DNA of 64,000 bases from Conus ventricosus (lineage: Eukaryota > Mollusca > Gastropoda > Neogastropoda > Conidae): contig CM031611.1 in NCBI GenBank assembly GCA_018398815.1, positions 84,888,824 to 84,952,823 of the forward strand, written 5' to 3'. Position 1 is the stretch's first letter. Each line of letters starts with the position of its first letter. Below the pieces are notes generated by a model that was not told the origin of the DNA, did not search any database, and saw only the letters and a list, made by a program, of their open reading frames with translations. Both the position numbers and the translations under genes were made by a program. Below, piece by piece: positions 1 to 10,159 of the stretch.

Positions 1-72
1 TTCCTGTTCAGTATCTATGTGAAAGAATGCTGAATGGACGGAATCGTCTGAAGTTATTTTAGATGCTGTATC

Positions 73-215
73 CCCCTCCTCCTCCTCCTCCTCCTCCCTC
101 CTCCTCCTCCTCCTCCTCCTCCTCCTCCCTCACCATTAATTTAGTAGCAGTAGCAGCAGAAGTAGTAGTAGTAGTAGTAGCAGCAGCAGCAGCAGTAGTT
201 AGTAGTAGTAGTAGA

Positions 216-246
<31 letters not shown>

Positions 247-365
247 TGTAGTAGCAGTAATAGTAGTAAGAGTAGTAATAGTAATCCATATTGATTAGAT
301 AATAATAATAACAATGATGATAATAATAACAATGATGATGATAATAGTAATAATGAGAATAACAA
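73..365. repeat. Trinucleotide microsatellites (CCT, AGT, AAT/GAT)
   Basis: Runs of CCT (about 73-129), AGT/AGC (about 146-290) and AAT/GAT (about 300-365) follow one another. Open frames across them are low-complexity artefacts (poly-Y, poly-L, poly-S) and are not genes. The rest of 1-537 shows nothing recognisable. Confidence 0.95.
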
Positions 366-537
366 GCTATGATATATGAAATTAACATCAATTACACATT
401 GTAATTTCAGCTCATTCTCCTTCTGTCTTTCTTCCTTGTAGTTCATGGTCATTTTCTCACCTGAGCTCCTTTGTTTCAGCTGTCCTGATTTATATACCAA
501 TTTACTAACTTAACTATCGTTATCTATTTTGACCAGC

Positions 538-770
538 AGAGAATGTAAATATCTTCGTTCACGACCACCCATGTTATTCTGCACGAAAACCCCCCTTTTC
601 ACATACAAATCACGTCCTTCTTATGTCAGTTTTGGCCAAAATTAACACCTGTTTCTAAAAAAATTAACACGCCAAAAACCTCTAAAAATCGACGTAATCG
701 TCAATTTAAAATGGGGGTTTCCGTGCAGAAGAGGATTTGGTGATCGTGAACATAGATATTTACATTCTCT
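538..770. repeat. 233-bp palindromic repeat at the edge of Maverick copy A
   Basis: Begins AGAGAATGTAAATAT and ends ATATTTACATTCTCT. The two arms (about 60 bp each) are near-perfect inverted copies, so the whole unit is a foldback. The same unit recurs at 46,562-46,792 and, inverted, at 56,994-57,225. It lies 15 bp from the end of the terminal gene of copy A, exactly as in copy C. The flanks CCAGC and CCAGG are a weak candidate target duplication. It may be the element terminus or an independent MITE. Confidence 0.8.
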
Positions 771-785
771 CCAGGGACATAAAAA

Positions 786-1466
786 TTAAGGGTTTACAGT
801 ACGCTCTTCTACTTCCAGCTCTATTAATAAATCAGAACAAACAACTGGCTTTCCATCTTGGTTAGTTATTTCTACATCTAATGAATTTATATCTACACTA
901 ATTAATTCTTTAAATTGACTGTCTCCATCAAACTTATATAACTGATAATCGCAAAACCCCGCCCTAGTTGGTGGCAAAACCTTTAGAACTGTAGACGGAT
1001 AGCCATCAAACAAATTAGCATCTGTTTTAACTGTTGTAAATGAACATACAACATTGGATTTATGAGAAAATCAGGTTTATTGCCTTTAAATTGCCAGATG
1101 TTTTCTTTTGTACTAAATCTATAATCTCTACCACTACTGTGAAAGCCTAAAATTCGAGCAAGCCCCTCTGGGAAAGCGTACTCCCTTCTTTCTTCTAGTG
1201 GAAAATTTACAGTAATTCTGAGGTTTGCCTCGTTAATTGTTAACAATATGCCAAATTCGCTAAGTACTTCTTTTAAAGAACACAAAGTTGTAATAACCTT
1301 CTGGTATTTGTATATGACTTATTTGATTGCACTGTTCATTCTTAGCATTAATCCAGTTATTTTGAGCTCTTTCAGATATGTTAACCCACATAACTTTAAA
1401 ACCAATTTCTCTAAGGACAACCCTATAATTACCGCGCCTATTGTTAATTGGGTACGTTAAGAACAC
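786..1466 (-). pseudogene. Maverick protein X (copy A), frameshifted
   Basis: Homologous to the plus-strand gene at 29,107-29,791 in copy B and to 46,808-47,520 in copy C. It is readable in three overlapping frames with breaks near 1,000 and 1,270. Shared landmarks are FLTYPINN at the start, IPEGYY, LEERREYAFPEGLARILGF, and the tail FDGYPSTVLKVLP. No catalytic motif is visible. A beta-rich virion protein is a guess from its conservation beside capsid genes. The start of the readable frame is GTG rather than ATG. Confidence 0.7.
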
Positions 1467-1534
1467 ACGTTTGTTTAGTTGGTTATATAGATGCGCATCT
1501 TTTTTATAACTATTTAAAAAACTATTTTAAAAAA

Positions 1535-2720
1535 ATGGAACCTTTTAAATATAACGAAAGTGCTACATACAATGTAGGAGCTTTTTATAACCCCAAATCT
1601 TTGGACTTCAGCAATTTAACCATTGCAGTAGATGAATCATATGGCTTCCAAGTCAGACTTGTAAACCCACTAACTAAATATTTAAATCCGCCAATAAAGA
1701 GTGATAGAGTGCCATCAGCATGGTCATCCCGCCCTATGATGTTTTAACCAGAATCAGTTAAATTTTGCCGTTTACTGCGCAACTACTGGCTGCAGTGTTT
1801 CATATGCAAACCATTTAAACCACCCTAATCTTTAGTAAGGTCAGTATATAACTTTCATGTTTATTACCAGTACAGACGAATACTAACTGAACTACAAGTG
1901 CCCCTCCCTAACGACAACGCGTTTAATCCATTAAAAGCCCAATGGACAATAATGTATATGAAAGAATCTGCAACGAATTTAACATTAATCCTTCAACTGA
2001 TTTTAGACAAAAGTTAGACCGCAATCATGGTTAGGCACATTGTATTGTGGGGTGTAAAACGAGAATATACTTATGACTACTAGCCTGTTCACACCTCTTT
2101 TCAACCAGACAAACAAGTTCGATTGGAATCCATAGAACAAAAGCGCCCTAATGCTTGGGCAACATTTATCTTAGATAAAAGTAAAGGCCTAACAATGCCA
2201 GGAGTGCAAAGGCTTAATGACTCCATACGGACATACGTTTGGTGCCTTTTAAAGGAGCACAAGCACAGACTAATCTAGCATAGTAGATCAATCTACTGGC
2301 TTTGATGCTAGAAAACAATTTCTAGCCAATTTAGAAGATCTATTAACTCTGCTGTTGATTTGCCTGCCAGCATACAAAGGTATCAAGACGTTCTTGCGCA
2401 TGCTAGGTCAAAGGTTGACTTTGTTGTAGGCCAAGGATTATACATGCTGCTTCTGACCTTAGACTACAGTTTGGGCATGATACAGAATTAAAAACAATGA
2501 AATCCTCATAGCTGGAGACGACCAAAACTTAGGGCACAATCAAGGCTTAAAAACAAGGCCTGCTCCATCTATTTTAAAGAAAGTTCCCACCCCTGAAGAA
2601 AGCGATCCAGTTATAAGTGCTCCACAGCCAGAAAGCAGCCCAGAAGGCACTCCACCTGTTGATCTACCTCACACTGACAGTCATACTAACGAAAAGACAG
2701 CCCTTTTTGGGTGTTTTTAA
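1535..2720 (+). pseudogene. Maverick protein g2 (copy A), frameshifted
   Basis: Starts MEPFKYNESATYNVG behind TATTTTAAAAAA. It matches the minus-strand gene 27,876-29,087 of copy B throughout, including a DSIRTYVW-like block near 2,220 and the tail of a short hydrophobic end. Several indels after residue 70 destroy the frame. It is divergent from protein X (start codons about 70 bp apart) and convergent with the coiled-coil gene. Function is unknown; conservation in all three copies suggests a virion component. Confidence 0.7.
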
Positions 2721-3927
2721 CTTTTACTGGATAGCCATACATTATTTCACTAAAACTTAATCCAGCAGCTAACACTCCTAATGTCCACAGATGGTCAGCC
2801 ATATAACCAGCAACTTTGCCTATAGTAGACAAAACCCAACTAACAACACTGCCAATTATGCCAGGCAGAGCATCAAGAGCTTTGGCTGCTAACTTCTTTA
2901 ATAAGTTTGCTAGATGATGTAATTGTTTCTAATCCAACTTTTACCAGGCTGAGGCGTTGGAGGCGCTACTGACCCTGTTGGCGCGCTGCCGGTTAAAGCA
3001 TAAAACGAGTGTAGAGATAGCAAACCCAACAGCCGTTAATATACTAACTATTGTAATCCCCTGTTCCCTGAACAGAGTCCTTATTCTTTCAGCTAGTGTA
3101 GTGTTTCATAAAGTATTCTGTTTATAGTTTCTCTGATTCTGCTTGTTTGCGTTGCTAGCTGCGCTCTGTTAGTAGACAGCACTTCTAACCTAGCCGCCCT
3201 TTTTAAACATTAAATCTTGTATTTTCTGCTGTATTCTAGCCTTTTCTTCTTGTCCTAAATTGTTATCATCTGCATCAGCGAGTTTATTTTTTTTTTTCTT
3301 CTTTCTCTTCTCTAGCTCACCAAGTTTTGCTAAATTGTTTGTTAGTTCACCCCTTATTGTCCGTAGAGCAGCATTAAGTCCCAGTATTTCACGCATAGGC
3401 AATGGAGAATCTTCAATTGTTTTTAAATGTGTTTCCTCTTTTAAACTCGTTTAAATTTTCTGCTATTAGTTCATCTGCTTCTTGAGTTAAATCTTGAAGA
3501 GGTATGTTTTGTATTTTAGATTGTGTTGGCAACTCTTGCCCCAAGTTCTGTAAAAGACTAACGGCTTTGACTCTAAGCTCTAAAAGGTTAATGTTCTGCC
3601 TTAGCAATAGGGAGTTTTCGCCTAATTGTGCTTATTTTTAAAAACTTGTTTGGTTTTTTGTGTTGAAGTAACCTTTGCGCGCACTCCAGCGACAGTTCTT
3701 ATATACAAATGCCCACCATCTTCCTCAAAATCGTTAGGATCAAGCACGTCTGGTAGCTCTCGCCCTATGCTTCTATAGAACGATTGAATTCTTTCTCGCA
3801 ATAGTTCTTGACGGTGTTTGGGGAGTAAAGAACCCGCTCCTTCAAGCTCTTCTTGCAATGAGGGACCTAGTTCTTCATCTTCTTCTTCTCCAGCAACAGG
3901 ATCAATCGCGTCAAAATCTTCAGCCAT
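2712..3927 (-). pseudogene. Maverick coiled-coil/membrane protein (copy A), frameshifted
   Basis: Begins MAEDFDAIDPVAGEEEDEE, an acidic N-terminus. It continues through a lysine/glutamate-rich coiled-coil (3,190-3,607) with the landmark IRGELTNNLAKLGE, and ends in a Pro/Gly-rich linker plus a hydrophobic tail. It corresponds to the largely readable 26,718-27,905 gene of copy B. Frame breaks lie near 3,610, 3,410 and 3,190. It tail-overlaps g2 and is divergent from the candidate capsid gene, whose start is 36 bp away. Confidence 0.75.
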
Positions 3928-3962
3928 ATTTTTTATTTATATTCTTTTTTGTTTTATAAAAA
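3928..3962. promoter_or_regulatory. Divergent AT-rich spacer (copy A)
   Basis: Only 35 bp separate the coiled-coil start and the candidate capsid start. The spacer holds TTTTATAAAAA directly before the plus-strand ATG and ATATTTTTTATTTA before the minus-strand ATG. The equivalent spacer is found at 26,680-26,717 in copy B and about 50,067-50,109 in copy C, so it was probably a bidirectional promoter. Confidence 0.5.
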
Positions 3963-5269
3963 ATGAACTCATACGGTTGTGACCTCGATCCACACAGAAG
4001 AGAGAAGGAGCCTCATGGCGTAAAAGGAAATAAGGCAGACTGTAATTAGTGTAAATACTCCATCAACAGTTCAGCCTGAACAAACTTTAATAGCCCATGT
4101 TCCCTGATCTTGCGCTGGCGATGTTATAATGCCAGGCACTGCTAAACAATTAATTCAAAATAGATATTAAATCGATAGATCCTAATGCTACTGTTGTTGC
4201 TAATTTGGGCAGGGCCATCGTTAAACGTATAGCAATCAAACTGGAGGGCAGAGAAGTCTTTGTACTAAGATAGGCAGACATTTTACCCTCTATTCTGACC
4301 TATGGCTGCCTAAAAAAGAAAGAAAAGAGAAAGTTATCAGGGAATACAAAGCCAAACGGTCTCAAGCACGGGCTTAAAGCGGGGGATGCAAAAATGATGT
4401 TAAAGATGAGGCAGTAGCAGAAGCATTTGGCAACAGATTCTGCATCCCTCTAGATTTGAGCTGTTAAAGACGCATATGCCATATTACCAAGGCGCACTAA
4501 AAGAAAAACTTACATTATGAACTGACATTTAATCCTAGCGGTTCTGTTGTTTTGTCTGAAATCCTGAAGCCAAATACACAGTCACGACATTTCTCTTGAG
4601 TTTGATGTTGTTACTAACCCCGAACTGGCTAAACAATCTTAACCCAGTATAAAAGTAAAACGGTTATTTATTATAAATGGGCTATGCACTCCATTACAGA
4701 AAATAGAAACAAGCGAGACACTCTCTGGAACATATATCTAAATCAGTCTCTGAAGTCTTTAAAAAGGAATTTTGTTCTTGTTTACTGAAGAAACAACTCC
4801 TTTTCAGAGAGAATCAGAAGCGTTTTATAATCCAAAAATTGAGAAGGTTGACTGTGCAATAAATGGCAAGTCTGATCAGTTGTTTTCGGGCCGCGCACTT
4901 TTACCTCACCAACACTTCGATGAAATAAGAAAGTTGTTTTCTGGGGGTAGGCAAAGGGATCCTACAGTTGATCGTGTAATGTAAAAAAACTTCGCTTTAT
5001 AATATAAGACTCGAAGACTACTTAATACCAAATATGGGCTGTGGCTGGATTTTAGATCCACATTTGACAACAGATTGTTTGGAAGTGGAGAAAGGGTAGG
5101 GCAAGAAAGGTATAAAAATAAATATTCACAAGAAAGCAGACGGAAACGCCCCAATAAAAATGCATGTTTTCATGGTTTGTGATGCTCAGTTAAACATTGA
5201 AGAAAACAGGCTAAAAGACGTGCTTATTAAAATGCAGAAGAAATATTCCCAATAAAAACAGATGGATAG
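3963..5269 (+). pseudogene. Candidate major capsid protein (copy A), decayed
   Basis: Begins MNSYGCDLDPHRREKEPHGV and aligns along its length with the copy B gene at 25,414-26,679 (minus). It carries premature stops within the first 30 codons and many indels. Readable stretches include HQHFDEIRKLFSGG near 4,905. The assignment as a double-jelly-roll capsid is inferred from size (about 430 codons), beta-strand-like composition, and its place beside the packaging ATPase. The stop codon lies inside GATGGATAG, overlapping the ATPase start. Confidence 0.6.
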
Positions 5270-5850
5270 TTGAAGTTTCTGCCAAAAGATCCGCACTGTT
5301 CTCTTATTTGCGGGGTTACAGGGTGTGGGAAAACTGTCTTCGTACTTTATTTGTTGCAAACAATATACAGGTTTTATTACGAGCACATTGTTATATTCTG
5401 CACAACCATTAAGCACAACAAGTCTTACAAAGAAAGGAAGTTATTTGGACAGACGAGAATATATTTCTAGTTGATCCTAGCAACAAACTGAGCGACTGTT
5501 TAGAACATTACTATAGACTATTTGAGGGAACTGAAACACTGTTTATTATTGATGACTGTTCAGCTGAACGAGACATTGTTAAAAAAAGAAAAGCTCTGTC
5601 AAAGCTAGCCTTTAGTGGGCGTCACGCCTAGATTCTGTGTGGCTCTTAACTCAAAAATAAATGCTGTCTAAAAGACTTCGATCGCATTAAAATCGGTTGT
5701 ATTATTTTACACTAAGGACAAAGATAGTTTTGAAGAATGTTTTAAATGAAAATTATATAATAAGGGACAAAGATGAACTAAAAAATAAATAAAAGAGCAG
5801 TTAGAAAAAATCTAAGCACGCTAAACAATGCTTACGGACTGACCCCCCAG
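5262..5850 (+). pseudogene. A32/FtsK-like genome-packaging ATPase (copy A)
   Basis: P-loop ATPase with Walker A GVTGCGKT (near 5,320) and Walker B LFIIDDCS (near 5,545), as in copy B. The family pumps DNA into capsids in Polintons and large DNA viruses. One base is missing right after the ATG (copy C keeps it), and further frameshifts occur at about 5,440, 5,630 and 5,740. The start overlaps the capsid stop by 8 bp, an arrangement also kept in copy C. Confidence 0.8.
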
Positions 5851-5933
5851 TTCAATACGTTGTTTATTATAATTTGTTTATTATCGATTGTTTTAACAAT
5901 TTGTTTATTATATTTTTTTATATTATAAAAAGA

Positions 5934-6770
5934 ATGTCTCGAGGGGCCCGAATCAAAAGCGCAGCTAGCTCTTAAATGCACTGCAGCAGAGCTAAAAGAC
6001 CTAGCAGATACAACTGAGTTTGATCTAATAGAGTGCCAGGAAATGTTTATGGATTTGAGTACACAGATGATGGGGTTTACAAACGAACAGAAATTGAAGA
6101 CAAAAAACGACAGCAATATCCTACCTTAGAAGAGATAAGAAATTTAAGGGGAAACGATTTTGGGAAACATGAATACAAACTTCATAAAGAGAGGATGCTT
6201 GGGCGTTGCTTCCTGAAATTGCTTGGAATTTAAAGTTTGAACTACGAAGCCCCAATGTATACTTTGATAAGGAAAACAATTATTAGAAAAGCCTTAAATG
6301 CAGGCCCCTTTCTTGTTAGCCTGGTTCCAGGAACACAACAGAAAAAAAAAGATTGAAATAACTAGGCAGAGTTCTGAATATATGCTACAGAGAAAGAAGT
6401 CCTTAGCTGAAGTGGGGGGTGACACCGTCGGTTTAGAATTTACCCCAAGGGTACAGTCACTACCTAGGCAAATGACGATGATTTTCGTTTTATTTTTTAC
6501 TCCGAGGGAGGCGATACTAGTTTGCCAGAACATACGTTAATCAGAGGTATACAAATAAAGGCTGAAAACTTGGATGCCCCTCTTAAGCTCGGTATTGCAA
6601 TTACTAAAAACGGAGACGAAATAACCCCCCATGTATCATCTGACAAGGTTACTGTGATGGTTGACAAAGACAAACTACCCGTACTCGACTTTATTTTCAT
6701 TTAAATTTTGTTGATTTATTGCGTTGTACTCTGTTAATGAAGTGCTGCCAGAAGGATTAATAAGAAGATA
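5934..6770 (+). pseudogene. Maverick 'MSRGP' protein (copy A), frameshifted
   Basis: Starts MSRGP after TATTATAAAAAGA. It is collinear with the intact 285-residue gene at 29,808-30,665 in copy B, including ELKDLADTTEF, then LRKT/FRKAFN-type and GILI-type blocks. It is broken by at least four indels. No known domain is recognised. Its beta-rich, soluble character and universal presence suggest a minor capsid or other virion role, which is a guess. Confidence 0.65.
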
Positions 6771-6807
6771 TGTATAAGATAATTTAAAAAATAATCTTAT
6801 TTAAAAA

Positions 6808-7277
6808 ATGGAGGTTCAACAGTTTTGCTTAAAGCAAATAACTGAACTTCAAAAGAAATAGAAAGTGACTTGGATAAGTATAGGGTTACTAGAAAGAAAG
6901 CTGTAGCTAGCGTAAGTGCTGGGTCTAGTGTTGCTGTCTTAGCTACTGGGGTTGGGGCACCAGCCTCTTTAGCATTAGGGGCCTTGTTTAGGTTTAGGCG
7001 CCAATGTTATGATTGTAAGTGCTGTTTTAAAAACATTAACTCCTAAATTACAAAAGCACACTGCCATTGTTGCCCTAGCATCAGCAAAACTTTGTTCATT
7101 GAGATATAAGAATAAGCAAATCATTACAGGATGAAAACATTACGGACGAAGAATTTGAGAAGCTTATGGCCGACGGTGATGATTATAGACGACCAAAAAA
7201 TTGAACTTCAAAAGGAGTGGAGAAAGACTTTTACTTCACGACAGGTAGACACTGAAGCAATTAAACAGAACAATTGA
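6808..7277 (+). pseudogene. Maverick protein g7, hydrophobic hairpin protein (copy A)
   Basis: Begins MEVQQFCLKQITELQKEI behind TATTTAAAAAA. An N-terminal amphipathic helix is followed by an Ala/Gly/Val-rich double hydrophobic segment (VLATGVGAPASLALGAL) and a charged C-terminus. It matches 24,691-25,388 (minus) in copy B. Relative to B and C it lacks about 40 bp before the hydrophobic region. The layout suggests a membrane-associated or membrane-active virion protein. Frame lost after residue 60. Confidence 0.65.
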
Positions 7278-7369
7278 AAAACAAACACATGATCATTAAA
7301 CACAAAATAGGTCAAAAAACAAGTTAACAAAAAAATAAGTTTAGCAAAAAAGAAATACTATTTTTTTTT

Positions 7370-8316
7370 TTGTTAACTCGCTGTGTTGGCGGACAACTTG
7401 CAGCTCCTCGCGAACAAAGATCTTTAGGGGCAGGCTTTTTAGAAGAGAGAGTGTCCTTAAATAATATAAAGGAGGGGTTGTTTTCATGATTCTTTCAACT
7501 TCAAAATACTCTACGCTCCATATAGGATCTGTGGCTCTAATTCTAACATCGCCCTCTGCTCTCCAGGAGCATACAAGTATCTTACTTTTAGTCCAAACGG
7601 CAAGAGTTTTTGAGTCCCCTGCACATCTTCAGTAATGCTATTTTTTTTTAATTTGATTGCGTTTACTGGTTTAAGGCCTGTTGCTTTAAAATCTTCATTG
7701 TTCATTGCACGTAAGACTGCTGGGAATCTCCTAAACCCATTCTGTGTTGCGTTCTCTATTTATAATTTCTCTGTGATATTGATAGGTAAACAGACGTTCA
7801 GCTAGATTCTTATTAAAGTTTTCTACTAGGGCTTGTGATCGATGGTTGCCTGGGATCCCTCTCTTAACTGTAACATGATGTTTAAAAACAGCTGGTTTAC
7901 AGAACCTTTGAACTCTTTTCCATCATCAACCTGGATCATCCTAGGATACTTTAATGGACCTCTCATGTATATTTGTTGTAAAGCCACAGCAACAGCAGTT
8001 GAGCTTTTATCCGTTAAAGCTCAGCGTCTTTGTATCATGACGCCATGTCAAAAACTGTCAGAGCATACTTAAACTTTTTCTTCTAAACCCTTTTTCATGT
8101 GGAAGATACAGCAAGTCCATCTGGTGGGTCATTTGGAACTGAGTTAACAAATCTAGGCCTTAATATTCTTTTTGGGGCAGGCAGATATATTGCCAAATTG
8201 CCTGTTTTGAAAGCCATCCTTCGCATCTGATTCAGACACTCTAGCAGCTTACTACAGTTTTTCAATAGCCCTCTTCCTTTCCAATACCCTTTAGGAGAAT
8301 AATAATATTTGTTCAT
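7370..8316 (-). pseudogene. Retroviral-type (DDE) integrase of Maverick copy A
   Basis: Starts MNKYYYSPKGYWKG. The catalytic core is readable across frames: first Asp in ALTVFDMAS (codon 8,047-8,049), second Asp in IQVDDGKEFKG (about 7,922-7,930), and Glu in ALVENFNKN (7,821-7,823), a D-x(~35)-E spacing typical of rve integrases and Polintons. The C-terminal part has IRATDPIWS and YLYAPGE, matching Polinton-type integrases. At least five frameshifts. It would insert the linear genome into host DNA; now inactive. Confidence 0.85.
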
Positions 8317-8335
8317 ATTTTAAATGCATTTTATT

Positions 8336-8745
8336 TTACACAAAAAAAGTGAGCAACAGATAGACTGAAGTCATGCCAACTGCAATAAAAACTATCTCTG
8401 CAGTCTTCTGTTCCTCAGATGGTTCATAAAAGTCAACAGTTCTGGGGGCGGTGTTTTAGAAACTTATTTCCCGTCACTAAGTAATACTCATTCATTGCAT
8501 CATCAACGTCTTAAATGTGTGCTCTGCATGTCCCTGTTCTCTTAACTTTTATTAAAAAGTCTAAGTGAGCAATTCGTCTTTTCTCGTAAGCGTCTCTTGC
8601 CTTAGCTAAAATCTTCTATTGCCTTGTTATGACGTTCTCTCTCTTAGTCGGACCTCAGTTTACTAAACATATAATTGCTTCCAGAGAAAGCTAAAGCATT
8701 AACAATAGCTCCTCCCACCATCAAAACCAATCCAGATATCTTTTA
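8336..8745 (-). pseudogene. Small membrane protein g9 (copy A), start codon lost
   Basis: Equivalent to 54,565-55,000 in copy C and 19,489-19,880 in copy B. The N-terminus is a Gly/Val-rich membrane segment, the middle is charged, and the C-terminus has a second membrane segment (FIAVGMTSVYLLLTFF). The start codon reads ATA instead of the ATG of copy C, and indels break the middle. It sits 20 bp upstream of the integrase start, in the same direction. Confidence 0.6.
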
Positions 8746-8759
8746 TAAATCAATAAATT

Positions 8760-9002
8760 TTTTATGAATTAATCTTTCTATGCACTAATATTTTCTGGAT
8801 AATCCCCTGTGTAACCAGAAAGGCTTTTGACGCAATCCCTGCAGTAATTACAACTATAACCTTAACAACATCCTCAATGTCTAACCTTCCTAATCCACCA
8901 GCCTCATTTTAAACATGTATTTTGCTAACGCGCTATAGCCTATACAAAGCCGCCAATCACAGGAGAGTGGTAAATCGTATTGATAATCTTTTTTTCACTC
9001 AT
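8760..9002 (-). pseudogene. Small hydrophobic protein g10 (copy A)
   Basis: Begins MSEKKIINTIYHSPVIGGF, about 80 codons with two hydrophobic stretches and single-base indels. A counterpart is present in copy C (55,025-55,261) but not in copy B. Its layout (short hydrophobic head, conserved ED, then a hydrophobic helix) resembles the next gene, so the two may be ancient paralogues. Function unknown. Confidence 0.5.
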
Positions 9003-9012
9003 CTTTTATTAA

Positions 9013-9237
9013 CTAAAAAATATAATTAAAATAATCATAATACGAAAGACCGTCTATGTGCTTTTTAATCAGATAATCTTTTGTTGTTAAAGCTAAAAAT
9101 AAGGTTGCAACTAGTTTTGGTGAATCTTCTATCTTTCCCATGTTTGGCGGTTTTATTCCTAACAAGCATTTTGCAAGGGTTGAATAAACTATAACACCAA
9201 CGATAGGCACTGCATAATTAACCAGCGTTAAACTCAT
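9013..9237 (-). CDS. Small membrane protein g11 (copy A), intact frame
   Basis: A complete 74-residue frame starting MSLTLVNYAVPIVGVIVYST. There is a transmembrane segment at residues 7-28, a conserved IEDSPKLVA turn, and a second hydrophobic helix ending TTKDYLIKK. The same gene is in copy C (55,265-55,503) and copy B (19,233-19,437). It is one of the few unbroken frames in copy A, though its length makes this weak evidence of function. Its start is divergent from the next plus-strand gene with about 40 bp between, holding TTTTAAAA on both sides. Confidence 0.65.
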   Translation of the reverse strand: MSLTLVNYAVPIVGVIVYSTLAKCLLGIKPPNMGKIEDSPKLVATLFLALTTKDYLIKKHIDGLSYYDYFNYIF

Positions 9238-9279
9238 GGTTTTAAAAGTATTACATTATTTTTTTTATTGCTTTTTAAA

Positions 9280-9430
9280 ATGGATAGTTATTAAAGTGTG
9301 AGGAGCAAGCAGACGAAGATTTAAAATATGACTTATCACAAGACAAGTGCCTAGAAACTCTTGCATGTGACATGTATTACAGATATGGGACGATGTTATG
9401 CCCATTCATCATGGATTAATTACTTTTAAT
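9280..9430 (+). pseudogene. Protein g12 (copy A), internally deleted
   Basis: Starts MDSY after CTTTTTAAA. It keeps the head and the last 50 residues (TCDMYYR-like and CPFIM..INYF) of the protein found at 55,547-55,985 in copy C and 18,640-19,194 (minus) in copy B, with about 250 bp of the middle deleted. The full-length family has a helical body and a hydrophobic patch. Function unknown. Confidence 0.55.
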
Positions 9431-9439
9431 CATATTAAT

Positions 9440-9910
9440 TTTGATCATATTAAATTTAATCGCAATAAAAAAAAAAGAGCAATCAGGAGAAGAAGACCCG
9501 CAGGACAGTCCGCAGGAGCAGAATGTACCACAAGTGAATGTACCGCAAGTGAATGTACCACAAGTGAGTAGTGTTACTAAAACTAAAAATCCTGGACGTG
9601 TTGAGGCCGGTGTAAACTAGCTGAATGGAACAGACTGAGAAAAGCAAACCAATCAGCAAAACAAAAATTATTAGATAGTAATACAGCATCACCGCCAACA
9701 GCAACCCAATTAACAACAACACAATCACAAACAAACGATAAGATGTATTATTATGTATTTGCTGCTGTTGTTGTTGGTGGGGAGTTTTAGCATACAAATA
9801 CCTAACACCATACCTAACAACAAAGTCACAAACCCCCACAGTAAAAGAAGAAGAACCAACTTCTGCAAAGAAAAGTGCAACCTCCTGTTGTAGACCCATT
9901 TTCTATGGAA
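9440..9910 (+). pseudogene. Protein g13 with VPQVN repeats and C-terminal membrane segment (copy A)
   Basis: Shares the KNPGRVEAG..LAEWN block with copy C (55,985-56,455) and copy B (18,266-18,735, minus). Before it lies a Glu-rich stretch and a 12-15 bp repeat encoding VPQVN three times. After it come Asn/Gln/Thr-rich linker sequence and one transmembrane helix (MYYYVFAAVVVGG). Single-base frameshifts. A single-pass membrane protein is inferred. Confidence 0.55.
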
Positions 9911-10140
9911 TAGTTTTTAAGAACTAAATAAAGTACAAGTTAAGAACTGGATAAGTACAAGTTAAGTTAGCTATAGAAAGTACTTTTTAAGTTAAGTGCA
10001 AGTAAATTACAAGTAAAGTGCAAAAAAATTAAGTTCTAGTTTTAAGTACTAGTTAGGTTCTTAAGTAAGTACTAGTTAGGTTCTTAAGTAAGTACTAGTT
10101 AGGTTCTTAAGTTAAGTACAAGCCAAGTCAGTCAAGTTAA
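9911..10140. repeat. Subterminal AAGTAC/AAGTTCTTA repeats (copy A)
   Basis: AT-rich imperfect repeats of AAGTACAAGTTAAG, then three near-identical 23-bp units around ACTAGTTAGGTTCTTAAGTA. Copy C has the beginning of the same array (56,457-56,519). Copy B has a differently diverged AAGTTCTTACTCAAGTCATC array next to its left TIR. Confidence 0.75.
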
Positions 10141-10159
10141 TCTTTTAAAGTTCTCCAAT

